This document shows, in pieces, positions 48,784 through 57,580 of a stretch of 64,000 nucleotides of DNA. Where the stretch lies: positions 372,001-436,000 of the forward strand of contig NZ_JBJMAW010000002.1 in NCBI RefSeq assembly GCF_046600735.1, written 5' to 3'. The translations under genes were made by a program, and so were the position numbers. Origin of the DNA: Novilysobacter_A longmucuonensis. Lineage in GTDB: Bacteria > Pseudomonadota > Gammaproteobacteria > Xanthomonadales > Xanthomonadaceae. The notes under the pieces were generated by a model, which made no database searches, was not told the origin of the DNA, and worked only from the letters and a program-made list of their open reading frames with translations. How positions within the stretch are numbered: the first letter of the stretch is position 1; every line of letters begins with the position of its first letter.

Positions 48784-51700
48784 TCAGAAGTCGAGCGAGA
48801 GTGTCAACTGGCCGTAGCGCGACGACTGCAGGAAGCGCTCCTGGCCGAAGAACTCGTTGCGATCGCCGACGCCGGGTTCCAGCTCCTGGTAGACCCAGAC
48901 CGGCTCCTGCCTGTCGAGCAGGTTGTAGACGGCGAGCTTGGCCCTGAACGTGGAGGGGCCGAAGGAACGCTCGTACGCGATGCTCGCGCCGATGTCGAAG
49001 ATCCACGGCATGCGCCCGGCGCCGCCGCGCGGGGAATGCTCGAAGATCCGGTCATCGGTGCTCCAGGTGTCGCCTTCGCTCGCATCCACCGGCCGCGTGC
49101 AGTTCTCCACACACAGGTAGTAGCTGTGATAGCTCTTCCAGTTGTAGGGGTTGCCGACGCCGAACGCGGTGATCGGACCTCCCGAGCGCGCGTCCAGGGT
49201 GGCGCCCACGCGCCACTGGTCGGTCAGCGCATAGGTGCCGCGCAGCTTGAACTGGTGGCGGTGGTCGTTGGCCAGGGGGCCGTAGCCGTCGAGGTTCACG
49301 AACGGATCGTCGAAGTTCTCGGTGCGGCCGGTGTCGCCGAAGTTGGTGTCGGTGTTGACCGGGCCCTCGGCGTTGCCCTTGTTCCAGGACAGCGTGTACG
49401 ACGCATTGAACATCCACTTGTCATCCCAGGCACGATCGACCTGAAATTCCAGCGCCTCGTAGGTGCGCCTGGGCTTCACCCAGCCACGCTGGCCGGTGGG
49501 CGTGGAGCTGACATACCTCCAGCGGCCGTCGATGAACTGGTAGTTGTCGGCCTCGGTCCAGTAGCCCGCCGTCGCGGTATCGATGGTCAGGTAGCCATCA
49601 GCCACGCCGTCGCAATTGGTGTCGCCCCAGATGGTGGCCTCCTCGCCGGGGTTGCCCATAACCCAGCTGCTGGCGACCCGCCCGCAGTGCGTGGCGTTGA
49701 TGTTCATGTCGTCGATGGCGTTGTTGAGCTTGCGGTAGATGCCGCGCACGCCCCACGACCAGGTCTGGCTGAGCTGCTGCTGGAAGCCGAGGATCAGCTC
49801 GTCCTGGTAGACCGGGTCCATGTCGGCGTCGACTTCCGCACGCAGGTCGCCGACGCTGCCGTCGCCCTGGCTGTTGTCGAAGCCGAACTGCGGGCCGAGA
49901 ATCGGCACCGCGTACTGCACGCCGTTGCGCTCCTCGATCTGCCAACCATCGAATCCGTAGTAGGTGCGCTCGTCCAGCAGCGCGCCGGCCTGCTTGATGT
50001 TGATCACGTTCGCGACCGGCAGGAAGTAACGGCCGACGTTGCCGAACAGCTTGGTCGTGCCGTCCCCGCGCATGTCCCAGGAGAATCCGACCCGCGGCGC
50101 CCACATCTCGTCCATCTCGATGTAGCTGCGGCCCTCGGCGTCCTTGTTGTCGAAGCGCTCGTTGCGCAGGCCCAGGTTGAGGATGAAGTTGTCGCCGATC
50201 GACCAGTTGTCCTCGATGTACCACGCGTTGTTGGTGCTCTCGAACTCACCGAAGACCACGTACCGGCGGGCGCGCACGTAGGCGTTGTAGCCGGGCGGCA
50301 CAATGCCGGCACCCGGGATCTGGGCGCCTGGACTCGTGGCGAAGACGTTGTACTGGATGCCGCCGGGGCCGGCGTAGGCCTGGTCCAGGTCGGAGGTGTT
50401 GGACTCGCGGTCGACGCCGAAGCGCAGCAGGTGGTCGCCCAGCGCCCATTCGAAATCGGCGCGGGTCTGCTCGCGCTCGTCGTTGCGGTCGTAGATCGTG
50501 GCATTGCTGGTGCAACCCAGCGGCACGCCGGGGTCCTCCACCCCTGTCCCGCGGGTCACGTAGTTGCATTCGGCGTCGTTCGGGGAGGCGGTCACGCTGT
50601 TGCGCTCGCTGCGGCCGTGCATCAGCTTCATCGACAGGTTGTCGGTGAGATAGGAGGTCCAGGTGAGCGCCCAGTTGCGCCCGCCGCTCTCGGAGTACCT
50701 GTCGCTGAGCTTCTGGCCGACGGTATCGGTGTCGAAGTCGTAGCCGTAGGTGCTGCTGTCGATGCGGTTCTCGTTGGAGAACGCCATCAGGCTCAGCAGG
50801 TTGCTGTCGGTCAGCTGCCAGTCCAGCGTGGTGCCCCAGAAGCCATCGTCGGAGTCGCCCTCGGTCAGGCTCGTGCCGGCGTTGTCGGTGTTCTGCGGCT
50901 CGACCTTGCGCCCTTCGTACATGGCGTAGAAAAACAGGCGGTCCTGCACGATCGGTCCCGACGCCCACACGTTCATCCGGGTCGAATCGCTGGTGTCGCG
51001 GCTGCGGGTCAGATAACGCTCGCCGTTGAAGTAGCTGTCGCGCTGGCTGGCCTGCCAGTCCTCCGGCGTCCACACCAGCTTGGCGCCGTAGTGGAACTCG
51101 TTGCTGCCGGACTTGGCCACCGCATTGACCACGCCGCCGGTGGTGCGGCCGAACTCGACCGAGTAGCCGCCGGTCTTGACCTGGAACTCGCGGTAGAAGT
51201 CGAACGGCGCCTCGGAGAACCCGACCCGGTTGTAGAAATCGGTGACGTTGAGCCCGTTGATGTAGAACGCGTTTTCCGCGACCGAGGAGCCGCCGAAGGA
51301 AACGCCGCCGAAGCTGGCGCTGCCGCTGGCGACGCCCGGCGCGAGCAGCGCCACAGAACTGACGTTGCGCTCCACCGGCAGGCGCTCGAGCTGCTCGGCG
51401 GTGATGTTGGTGGCCGACTCGGTCGAGGTGACGTCCACGGCGTTGATCACCCGCGAGGCGACCACCTCGACCGTTCCCAGTGTCGAGACCGCTCCGGCCG
51501 TGGTGCTGACCACGGTCGCATTGCCGAGGCTGACGGTGACGTTGATCGGTTCGGCGATCGCCGCCCCATCGCGGGTGGCCTCCAGCGTGTAGTTGCCGAC
51601 CGGCAGGAACGGAAACCGGTAGTTGCCGTCGGCGTCGGCGGTGACCGTGCGGGTAAAGCCGGTGTCTGGGCTGCGCACCGTGACCTGTGCATTTGCGGCG

Positions 51701-51810
51701 GAGCGGCCTACCACCGATCCGTCCTGGGCGATGGCCATCGGTGCCAGCGATGCCAGGCAGAGCCCCATGGCGATCGACAGCGCGGTTCTGTGCAATACGT
51801 TGTTGTTCAT
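48784..51810 (-). CDS. Oar-type TonB-dependent receptor
   Basis: Outer-membrane receptor, 1008 residues. Signal peptide (MNNNVLHRTALSIAMGL..APMAIAQ). Carboxypeptidase-regulatory-like domain (about 30-115: VTVRSPDTGFTRTV, DGNYRFPFLPVGNYTLEATRDG), plug domain (about 120-260: LPVERNVSSVALLAPG, YINGLNVTDFYNRVG, VEFGRTTGGVVNAV), then a long beta-barrel ending TLSLDF with the terminal aromatic. GGAGG before the ATG. Oar-like receptors take up or secrete proteins or peptides. In the same transcript as the transglutaminase-like gene, 25 bases upstream. Substrate unknown; a murein peptide is suggested by neighbours only. Confidence 0.92.
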   Translation of the reverse strand: MNNNVLHRTALSIAMGLCLASLAPMAIAQDGSVVGRSAANAQVTVRSPDTGFTRTVTADADGNYRFPFLPVGNYTLEATRDGAAIAEPINVTVSLGNATVVSTTAGAVSTLGTVEVVASRVINAVDVTSTESATNITAEQLERLPVERNVSSVALLAPGVASGSASFGGVSFGGSSVAENAFYINGLNVTDFYNRVGFSEAPFDFYREFQVKTGGYSVEFGRTTGGVVNAVAKSGSNEFHYGAKLVWTPEDWQASQRDSYFNGERYLTRSRDTSDSTRMNVWASGPIVQDRLFFYAMYEGRKVEPQNTDNAGTSLTEGDSDDGFWGTTLDWQLTDSNLLSLMAFSNENRIDSSTYGYDFDTDTVGQKLSDRYSESGGRNWALTWTSYLTDNLSMKLMHGRSERNSVTASPNDAECNYVTRGTGVEDPGVPLGCTSNATIYDRNDEREQTRADFEWALGDHLLRFGVDRESNTSDLDQAYAGPGGIQYNVFATSPGAQIPGAGIVPPGYNAYVRARRYVVFGEFESTNNAWYIEDNWSIGDNFILNLGLRNERFDNKDAEGRSYIEMDEMWAPRVGFSWDMRGDGTTKLFGNVGRYFLPVANVINIKQAGALLDERTYYGFDGWQIEERNGVQYAVPILGPQFGFDNSQGDGSVGDLRAEVDADMDPVYQDELILGFQQQLSQTWSWGVRGIYRKLNNAIDDMNINATHCGRVASSWVMGNPGEEATIWGDTNCDGVADGYLTIDTATAGYWTEADNYQFIDGRWRYVSSTPTGQRGWVKPRRTYEALEFQVDRAWDDKWMFNASYTLSWNKGNAEGPVNTDTNFGDTGRTENFDDPFVNLDGYGPLANDHRHQFKLRGTYALTDQWRVGATLDARSGGPITAFGVGNPYNWKSYHSYYLCVENCTRPVDASEGDTWSTDDRIFEHSPRGGAGRMPWIFDIGASIAYERSFGPSTFRAKLAVYNLLDRQEPVWVYQELEPGVGDRNEFFGQERFLQSSRYGQLTLSLDF

Positions 51811-51835
51811 GCCCCCTCCGGCAGATGTAGGTCGG

Positions 51836-53395
51836 TCAGTCGTGTGGTGTTGTGTCAATGGTGGTCGGCTCGTCGTGCAGCACCTGCGCTTCAAAGCCGT
51901 AGTCCCACTGATCGAAGTACAGGTTGCCGCCGCTCCACTCGACCTCTCCGCGTTGGGAGTCGACGGTTTCGGAACGGAAGTGTCGTTTGGCGGGCTGCAG
52001 ATCGCGGCCGTAGTCGTCGTTGAAGGCGATGCGATAGGCGTCCAGCCCGCCGAGGTAGAACCATTCCAGGCTGGCGCCGTTGGCGTCGGTGGCGCCTTCG
52101 AAGCGGCCCGTGGTGACATCCATCGGCACCCAGCCGTAGGGCGCCAGGTACAGCCAGCCCCAGTCGTGCAGGTTCCAGTAACCGTCCTCGCCATAGACCA
52201 TGCCCGACTGCCAGCGCGCCGGGATGCCGTTGAGGCGCAGCAGTGTCATCAGCAGCAGGGTCTGTTGGCCACAGTCGGCATGGCCGGCGTGCAGCGCGTG
52301 GTCGCTGATGTTGGAGATGGTGGAGTACTCGCGCGCGCCGGCCCACGGAATCCGGTCGACGGCGGCAAAAAGCTTCTGCGCGATCCGGTACGGATCGGTC
52401 TCATCGCCGACCACCTGGCGCGAGAAAGCGCGCAGCGCCGGAGTGAACACGATGTGCGGCGGCCGTTCGCCGAGGTGCTGCGCGAGTTCGGCCGTGGCCG
52501 GCGCCGGCTGCACTTGTTCCGGATCGATCCCGAAGTAGCGCGCGAAGAGGGTCAACTCGTAACTGATCGAGAATTCGGTCGGCTGCCCGGCCTGCGCGGG
52601 CGCTTCCAGATAGACCGTGCGCTGCGCGGCCGATTCGGGTGCGACCACTGCCGCGGCGGGCATGCTGTGGGCCGGCATGCTGCCGCCAGCGATGCTGTCG
52701 AGCAGACTGATGTCCTCCTGCTGGCCGGAGATCGCACGCGGGAACGGGATCCAGGCCCGCACCGTTTCGCCCGGCGGTACCGCGTCGGCGTCAAGCGTGA
52801 GCGTCTGGCTGACCCGTACCCGCCGCGGCAGCACGCTGGTGGTGCCGCTGGCCAGTGCCTGCGCGCGTACCGCGGCGTGGTGCGCGTTGACCGACTCCAT
52901 CGGACCTTCGCTGAAGGGAGTCTGCTCGGCGCGGCGCGCGGCGGCCTGCGGGCTCAGGCGGAACAGGTTCGGCACCGCGCGGCTGAAGTACAGCGTGCGG
53001 CCATCGATCACGCGGTGCTCCAGCAGCCCGGCCTGCTTCCATTGCGAGAATTCGGTGTCCTGGAGGTCCGGGACCAGTTCGCGCAGGCGCCCGAGCACCT
53101 CCTCCTGACTGCGGTGGAAGTCGATCAGGATGCGACGCATGCGTTCACGTTCGAACGCCAGTGCGGTGCGGGTGTCGCCGCGGGTGTCGACTTGCGCGAG
53201 GCTGGCGGTGATCGCCGCTTCGGCCGCCGCGAAATCGCCGGCATCGACCAGCGCCCTGACCTGGTCCGCCCTGTCGCCCGCGGCATCGCCGGCCGGCACG
53301 CCACCGGCGCCGAGCAGCAGCGCCAGCAGCAGCGCCAACGCACCGGCGCCGCGCCAGCCGCGAGCGGTCGAGACAAGGGCTTGCACCGTGTCCAA
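51836..53395 (-). CDS. Periplasmic transglutaminase-like protein
   Basis: The product is 519 residues from TTG at 53395, or 535 from ATG at 53443. After a signal peptide (GALALLLALLLGAGGVPAG) come a helical region and a transglutaminase-like domain. Catalytic Cys lies in HADCGQQTLLLMTLLR, His in NLHDWGWLYL and Asp in MDVTTGR. The predicted -10 (53439-53434) overlaps the ATG, so TTG is preferred, with GGGGA ten bases before. Such domains act as peptidases or amide-forming enzymes. Partner of the receptor just downstream, so it may process the receptor's cargo. Its own substrate is unknown. Confidence 0.82.
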   Translation of the reverse strand: MDTVQALVSTARGWRGAGALALLLALLLGAGGVPAGDAAGDRADQVRALVDAGDFAAAEAAITASLAQVDTRGDTRTALAFERERMRRILIDFHRSQEEVLGRLRELVPDLQDTEFSQWKQAGLLEHRVIDGRTLYFSRAVPNLFRLSPQAAARRAEQTPFSEGPMESVNAHHAAVRAQALASGTTSVLPRRVRVSQTLTLDADAVPPGETVRAWIPFPRAISGQQEDISLLDSIAGGSMPAHSMPAAAVVAPESAAQRTVYLEAPAQAGQPTEFSISYELTLFARYFGIDPEQVQPAPATAELAQHLGERPPHIVFTPALRAFSRQVVGDETDPYRIAQKLFAAVDRIPWAGAREYSTISNISDHALHAGHADCGQQTLLLMTLLRLNGIPARWQSGMVYGEDGYWNLHDWGWLYLAPYGWVPMDVTTGRFEGATDANGASLEWFYLGGLDAYRIAFNDDYGRDLQPAKRHFRSETVDSQRGEVEWSGGNLYFDQWDYGFEAQVLHDEPTTIDTTPHD

Positions 53396-53433
53396 GCGTA
53401 TTGCGTCCCCGTTTAGAAACCCACCTGTGGCGC

Positions 53434-53504
53434 TGTGTAGCATGGCGCTGGACAGCGGTCAATAATTTATTCTTAATACTCGTGCTATAAGAATGACTTA
53501 TTCT
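53434..53504. promoter_or_regulatory. Divergent control region with ATTCT boxes
   Basis: Minus-strand promoter TTGACC (53462-53457), 17 bases, TACACA (53439-53434) drives the transglutaminase-receptor transcript. Plus-strand extended -10 TGCTATAAG (53483-53491) may drive the peptidase arm. A dyad ATTCTTA (53469-53475) and TAAGAAT (53488-53494) with a 12-base gap, and a further TTATTCT at 53498-53504, form an AT-rich island in GC-rich DNA. A likely operator, possibly for the RpiR-type regulator at 56487; inferred. Confidence 0.55.
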
Positions 53505-53679
53505 GCACTGCACAACCGCGCTGCACGACCATGCGCGATGGGGAACGGCAAGGGATGATGATCCGACACGCACGCCCGAAGATCCGGCGCGCCCCGGGGC
53601 GCACCGGCCAGGGCAAGCCGAACCAGGCCGCGCCGGAGGCCGTCGTGTCGAACCCCCATCGCACTGAGCAGGTGAACCC

Positions 53680-55182
53680 ATGCGACTGCCCTTGCTGCAC
53701 TTGAACCGCGTACGTTCGGACCGCGCGCGATCGCCGGTCCCCGCGCTCGCCGCCGCCTCCCTGGGAGCGGCGGCGCTGCTGCTGCTGGCGTTTGCCGGCG
53801 CACCGCTGCACGCGCGCCAGCCGCACGCCGCCGATTGGATGCCGGTGCCGGTGCACGGCGTCATCGGGATCGAGCAGCAGCACCTCACGCCACGGTTCTG
53901 GATCGACCGCCTGGAACAAACCGGTTCCGAGCGGGTCGACCCAGTGCTGCTCGACCGCGCCGGGATCGCCGCACAGAACGACCGTCTGCAACGGCTCGAT
54001 GGGTCGATGTACGACCTGCGCGCCGTGCCCGCCGAACTCGATCAGGCGCGGGTGCGCGGCTGGATCGAGGCGCTGTCGAAGCGGCCGACCTCGGAACGCT
54101 GGGACGTCGACGGCGTCCCGGTGCCGGCGGCGACACTGGATGCCATGGTCGACAACCTCGCGCTGAATGCGATTCCGCAAACTCGCCCGACCGGATACGG
54201 CCTGGTCGTGCGTCGCGCCGCGCTACGCGGCTTCCCGACCGCGCAACGCATGTTCAGCCGCCGCGGCGAAACCGACATCGACCGGCTGCAGGAAAGCGCG
54301 CTGTTCCCGGGCACCCCGGTGCTGATCGCGCACGAGAGTGCCGATGGTGACTGGCTGTTCGTGCTCAGTCCGCGCTACGCGGCATGGATCGAGAGGGCGC
54401 ACGTGGCCGAGGGCAGCCGCGAGGAGGTGTTCGGGTATGCCGACCAGGCGCCCTACCGCGTCATCACCGGCGCCACCGAGCGCACCGTGTACACCCGCGA
54501 GGCGCCGCGCGTGTCGCAGCTGCAGCTCGAGATGGGCGTGCGCGTGCCGCTGGCGGAGGTCGCGCCGGACGAGCCGGTCAATGGCCAGCACCCCTATACC
54601 TCGCATGTCCTGAAACTGCCGGTGCGCGAGCCCGACGGCTCGGTGGCGTTCTCCCCCGCGCTGCTGCCCCGGCGCGCCGACAGCGCTGCCGACTATCTGC
54701 CGCTGACCCCGGCCAATTTGATCGGGCAGGGCTTCAAGTTCCTCGGCGAGCGCTATGGCTGGGGCCACGCCTACGATGCGCGCGACTGCAGCGGCTTCGT
54801 CTCGGAGGTCTACCGCAGCATGGGCGTGCAGCTGCCGCGCAACACCAGCGACCAGGCGGTGAGCCCGGCGTTCGACCACACGACGTTTGGCGACGCGCCC
54901 GGCGGCGCGGCCCGCGAGGCGGCGGTCGCCGAGCTGCAGGTCGGCGACCTGGTCTACATCCCCGGCCACGTGATGATGGTGATCGGCCATGTCGACGGCG
55001 CGCCCTACGTGATCCACGACACCAACGGCGGCAACTACCTGGGCGCCGACGGCAGCCTGGTGGGAATGCAGCTCAACGGCGTGGCCGTGACCCCGTTGTT
55101 GCCGATGATGTTCAACGAGCGCGAGCGCTATGTGGACCGCATGACCAGCGTGGTGCGGGTACATGGTGGAGCGCGGGAATGA
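53680..55182 (+). CDS. NlpC/P60 murein peptide endopeptidase with SH3 domains
   Basis: The product is 500 residues. Signal segment about 20-43 (LAAASLGAAALLLLAFAG). Bacterial SH3-like region (about 170-330), NlpC/P60 domain (about 345-490). Catalytic Cys370 lies in ARDCSGFVSEV, His430 in IPGHVMMVIG, followed by YVIHDTNGGN. The layout resembles YkfC, which releases L-Ala-gamma-D-Glu from murein peptides, and the neighbour is a matching epimerase. First gene of the rightward arm. 205 bases separate it from the epimerase; that gap shows no gene. Confidence 0.9.
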   Translation: MRLPLLHLNRVRSDRARSPVPALAAASLGAAALLLLAFAGAPLHARQPHAADWMPVPVHGVIGIEQQHLTPRFWIDRLEQTGSERVDPVLLDRAGIAAQNDRLQRLDGSMYDLRAVPAELDQARVRGWIEALSKRPTSERWDVDGVPVPAATLDAMVDNLALNAIPQTRPTGYGLVVRRAALRGFPTAQRMFSRRGETDIDRLQESALFPGTPVLIAHESADGDWLFVLSPRYAAWIERAHVAEGSREEVFGYADQAPYRVITGATERTVYTREAPRVSQLQLEMGVRVPLAEVAPDEPVNGQHPYTSHVLKLPVREPDGSVAFSPALLPRRADSAADYLPLTPANLIGQGFKFLGERYGWGHAYDARDCSGFVSEVYRSMGVQLPRNTSDQAVSPAFDHTTFGDAPGGAAREAAVAELQVGDLVYIPGHVMMVIGHVDGAPYVIHDTNGGNYLGADGSLVGMQLNGVAVTPLLPMMFNERERYVDRMTSVVRVHGGARE

Positions 55183-55387
55183 GGAGCGGGAGCGAATCCA
55201 CCGAGGCAGGGATCAGAGGACGGGGGACCCGGAACGGATCGATCACGACGCCTGATCGGCGCGGATCCATAGGGTTCCACCACTCCGCTCTCACCGCGCA
55301 CCCAAGCGTTTCCCGCTCGCTGCTCCCCATTCCCAGCTCCCCTCTGTCCGCCCGCAGCGCCCACTCCTTCCCCGCTGATCACCATCC

Positions 55388-56482
55388 ATGAAAATCACCA
55401 ACATCCAGTTCGGCATGCTGCGGGTCCCGTTGAAGACGCCGTTCAAGACCGCGCTGCGCACCGTCGACACGGTCGAGGACATCGTGGTGATGGTGCATAC
55501 CGACAGCGGCCATATCGGCTACGGCGAGGCGCCCGCCACCGCGGTGATCACCGGCGATACCCACGGCTCGATAGTGGAAGCGATCCGGTACTACCTCACC
55601 CCGCGCCTGATCGGCGAGGACATCGCCGACCTCAACCGCATCACCGGCCTGATCCAGGCGTCGATGGAAAAGAACTCCAGCGCCAAGGCCGCCGTCGAGA
55701 TCGCGGTCTACGACCTGTTCGCCCAGCTCTATGGCGCGCCGGTATACAAGCTGCTCGGTGGCGGCGACCCGGTCATCACCACCGACATCACCATCAGCGT
55801 CGACTACATCGACAAGATGGTGGCCGATTCGATCAGCGCGGTGGACCGCGGGTTCGAGTCGCTGAAGATCAAGGTCGGCAAGGACATCGGCGTCGACATC
55901 GAACGCATCAAGGCGATCTACGCCGCGGTGGAGAACCGCGCCCTGCTGCGGCTGGACGCCAACCAGGGCTGGACCGCCAAGCAGGCGGTGTACGCGATCC
56001 AGACACTGGAGGACGCCGGGGTGCGGTTGGAGCTGGTCGAGCAGCCGGTCAAGGCGCAGGATGTGGAAGGCATGCGCTACGTCACCGAGCGCGTGCATAC
56101 CCCGATCATGGCCGACGAGAGCGTGTTCGGCCCGATGCAGGTGATCGAGCTGATCCGCATGCGCGCGGCCGACATCATCAACATCAAGCTGATGAAGACC
56201 GGCGGCATCTCCAACGCGATCCGGATTGCCGACATCGCGGCGATGCACGGGGTCGAGTGCATGATCGGCTGCATGCTCGAGACCAGCATCAGCGTGGCCG
56301 CGGCGGTGCACGTGGCGGTGGCCAAGAGCGACGCGATCACCAAGATCGATCTGGACGGGCCCTCGCTGTGCCAGTTCAATCCGGTGGTCGGGGGCGTTAT
56401 CTTCAACGAATCGGAAATCACCGTGACCGATGCGCCGGGGCTGGGCATCCGCGAGATCCACGGCATGGAAACCATCGCATGA
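55388..56482 (+). CDS. Dipeptide epimerase of the enolase superfamily
   Basis: Epimerises L-Ala-D-Glu to L-Ala-L-Glu or a related dipeptide, in the cytoplasm. The product is 364 residues. MLE/MR fold: SLKIKVGKD carries the KxK catalytic lysine, LRLDANQGW and LVEQPV the first metal ligands, ADESVF the third, and INIKLMKTGG the opposite catalytic lysine. CMLETSISVAAAVHVA is typical of Ala-Glu epimerases (YcjG/YkfB). Substrate fits the NlpC/P60 neighbour upstream; the exact dipeptide is inferred. Four bases separate it from the regulator gene. Confidence 0.9.
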   Translation: MKITNIQFGMLRVPLKTPFKTALRTVDTVEDIVVMVHTDSGHIGYGEAPATAVITGDTHGSIVEAIRYYLTPRLIGEDIADLNRITGLIQASMEKNSSAKAAVEIAVYDLFAQLYGAPVYKLLGGGDPVITTDITISVDYIDKMVADSISAVDRGFESLKIKVGKDIGVDIERIKAIYAAVENRALLRLDANQGWTAKQAVYAIQTLEDAGVRLELVEQPVKAQDVEGMRYVTERVHTPIMADESVFGPMQVIELIRMRAADIINIKLMKTGGISNAIRIADIAAMHGVECMIGCMLETSISVAAAVHVAVAKSDAITKIDLDGPSLCQFNPVVGGVIFNESEITVTDAPGLGIREIHGMETIA

Positions 56483-56486
56483 CCTC

Positions 56487-57425
56487 ATGTCGCCACTGAT
56501 CAAGGCCCCGCTGGTGAAGGCACCGTCGCCCCGGACACCGCTGCTCAAGAGCTTCTTGGTGAAGACACCGCTGGTCACCACACCACTGGTCAGAATCCGC
56601 GCCGAGCGCGACCAGATGTCGGCGATCGAGCGCCGCATTGCCGACTTCGTGCTCGAAAATGCGCAACTGCTGCGCGACTACTCCTCCCAGCAACTGGCCA
56701 ATGCGCTGGGGATCAGCCAATCGAGTGTAGTCAAGTTCTGCCAGAAACTCGGCTTCAAGGGTTACCCGGACCTCAAGTACTCCATCGGCGAGGCGATCGC
56801 CCGCGCCGACAATGGCGACGCCCTGGAGATTGCCACCGCCAGCGATGCCGATCCGCACGCGGCGATGGCCGACGACCTGTGGCGCAGCAAGACCGAGGCC
56901 GAGGAGGAAACCCGCTCGATCAACCCGGCCGAAGCGATCACCGCGGTCGCAACGGCCCTCGGCAAGGCCGGCACGGTGTTCATCATCGGCCTGGGCGAGG
57001 ACGACATCCACGCGCGCGCGTTCGCGCTGAAACTGTCACTGCTTGGCATCCGCACCGTGCGCAATTTCGACACCGCGCACATGGCCGCGAGCGTATCGGC
57101 CGCCGGTCCGGGCGATGTGCTGCTGGTGTTCTCCGAACACGGCAAGCAGCCCGCGCTGTGCCACATCAGCCGCTATTTCCGCGAACGCCGCGGCACCGTG
57201 GTCACCGTGACCCGCCACACCTCCAATCCGCTGCGGGCCCATGCCGATGCCTCGCTGCTGGTCTCGGCGCACGACGAGCGCCCGCACATCGAGCCGCTGC
57301 TCTACCACTGCGCGCTGCAGCACCTGCTGGACCGGCTGTTCGTGCTGCTGTGCGAGGACCGCGGCGGTCGCCACGAACAACTGCGCGCCAACCTGGCGCG
57401 AATCCAGCCGATGCTGGAGCCCTGA
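56487..57425 (+). CDS. MurR/RpiR-family transcriptional regulator
   Basis: The product is 312 residues. N-terminal helix-turn-helix of the RpiR type (about 42-115): MSAIERRIADFVLENA, ANALGISQSSVVKFCQKLGFKGYPDLK. C-terminal SIS domain (about 150-290): VFIIGLGEDDIHARAFALKL, DVLLVFSEHGKQPALCHI, GTVVTVTRHTSNPLRAHAD. SIS domains in this family sense amino sugar phosphates such as MurNAc-6-P. The first 40 residues are a repetitive PLVKAP-type tail encoded by an imperfect tandem repeat. ATG at 56616 would remove it. Probable local regulator of the murein-peptide genes. Confidence 0.88.
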   Translation: MSPLIKAPLVKAPSPRTPLLKSFLVKTPLVTTPLVRIRAERDQMSAIERRIADFVLENAQLLRDYSSQQLANALGISQSSVVKFCQKLGFKGYPDLKYSIGEAIARADNGDALEIATASDADPHAAMADDLWRSKTEAEEETRSINPAEAITAVATALGKAGTVFIIGLGEDDIHARAFALKLSLLGIRTVRNFDTAHMAASVSAAGPGDVLLVFSEHGKQPALCHISRYFRERRGTVVTVTRHTSNPLRAHADASLLVSAHDERPHIEPLLYHCALQHLLDRLFVLLCEDRGGRHEQLRANLARIQPMLEP

Positions 57426-57447
57426 TGTCGCCTTTTTTGTGCTTCAT

Positions 57448-57550
57448 CCTTTGGAAAAGGAGGGTTGGGGAGGATTTGCTGTCGCTGTTGCTGTTCATGA
57501 CCTGCAGAGCAAGAGCAAATCCCCGCTGTCCCCCCTTTTCCAAAGGGGGG
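57448..57550. repeat. Long imperfect inverted repeat
   Basis: CCTTTGGAAAAGGAGGG..AGGATTTGCT (57448-57480) faces AGCAAATCC..CCCCTTTTCCAAAGG (57514-57550) around a GCTGTTGCTGTTC spacer. It resembles an inverted element dispersed in this family, and lies in the gap before the transpeptidase-like gene. Confidence 0.7.
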
Positions 57551-57580
57551 ACTTCACAACCCGCTTCCAGGATGCGCTGC

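Noticed and set aside
49036..52023. A frame of nearly 1000 codons on the plus strand opposite the TonB-dependent receptor
   Set aside because: It mirrors the receptor's codon pattern in GC-rich DNA, has valine/alanine/arginine-heavy composition with no domain, and no ribosome site. The receptor on the minus strand is unmistakable.
51811..52194. In-frame upstream extension of the receptor gene to 52194
   Set aside because: The added residues are an off-frame reading of the transglutaminase-like gene. MNNNVLHR with GGAGG upstream is a proper leader.
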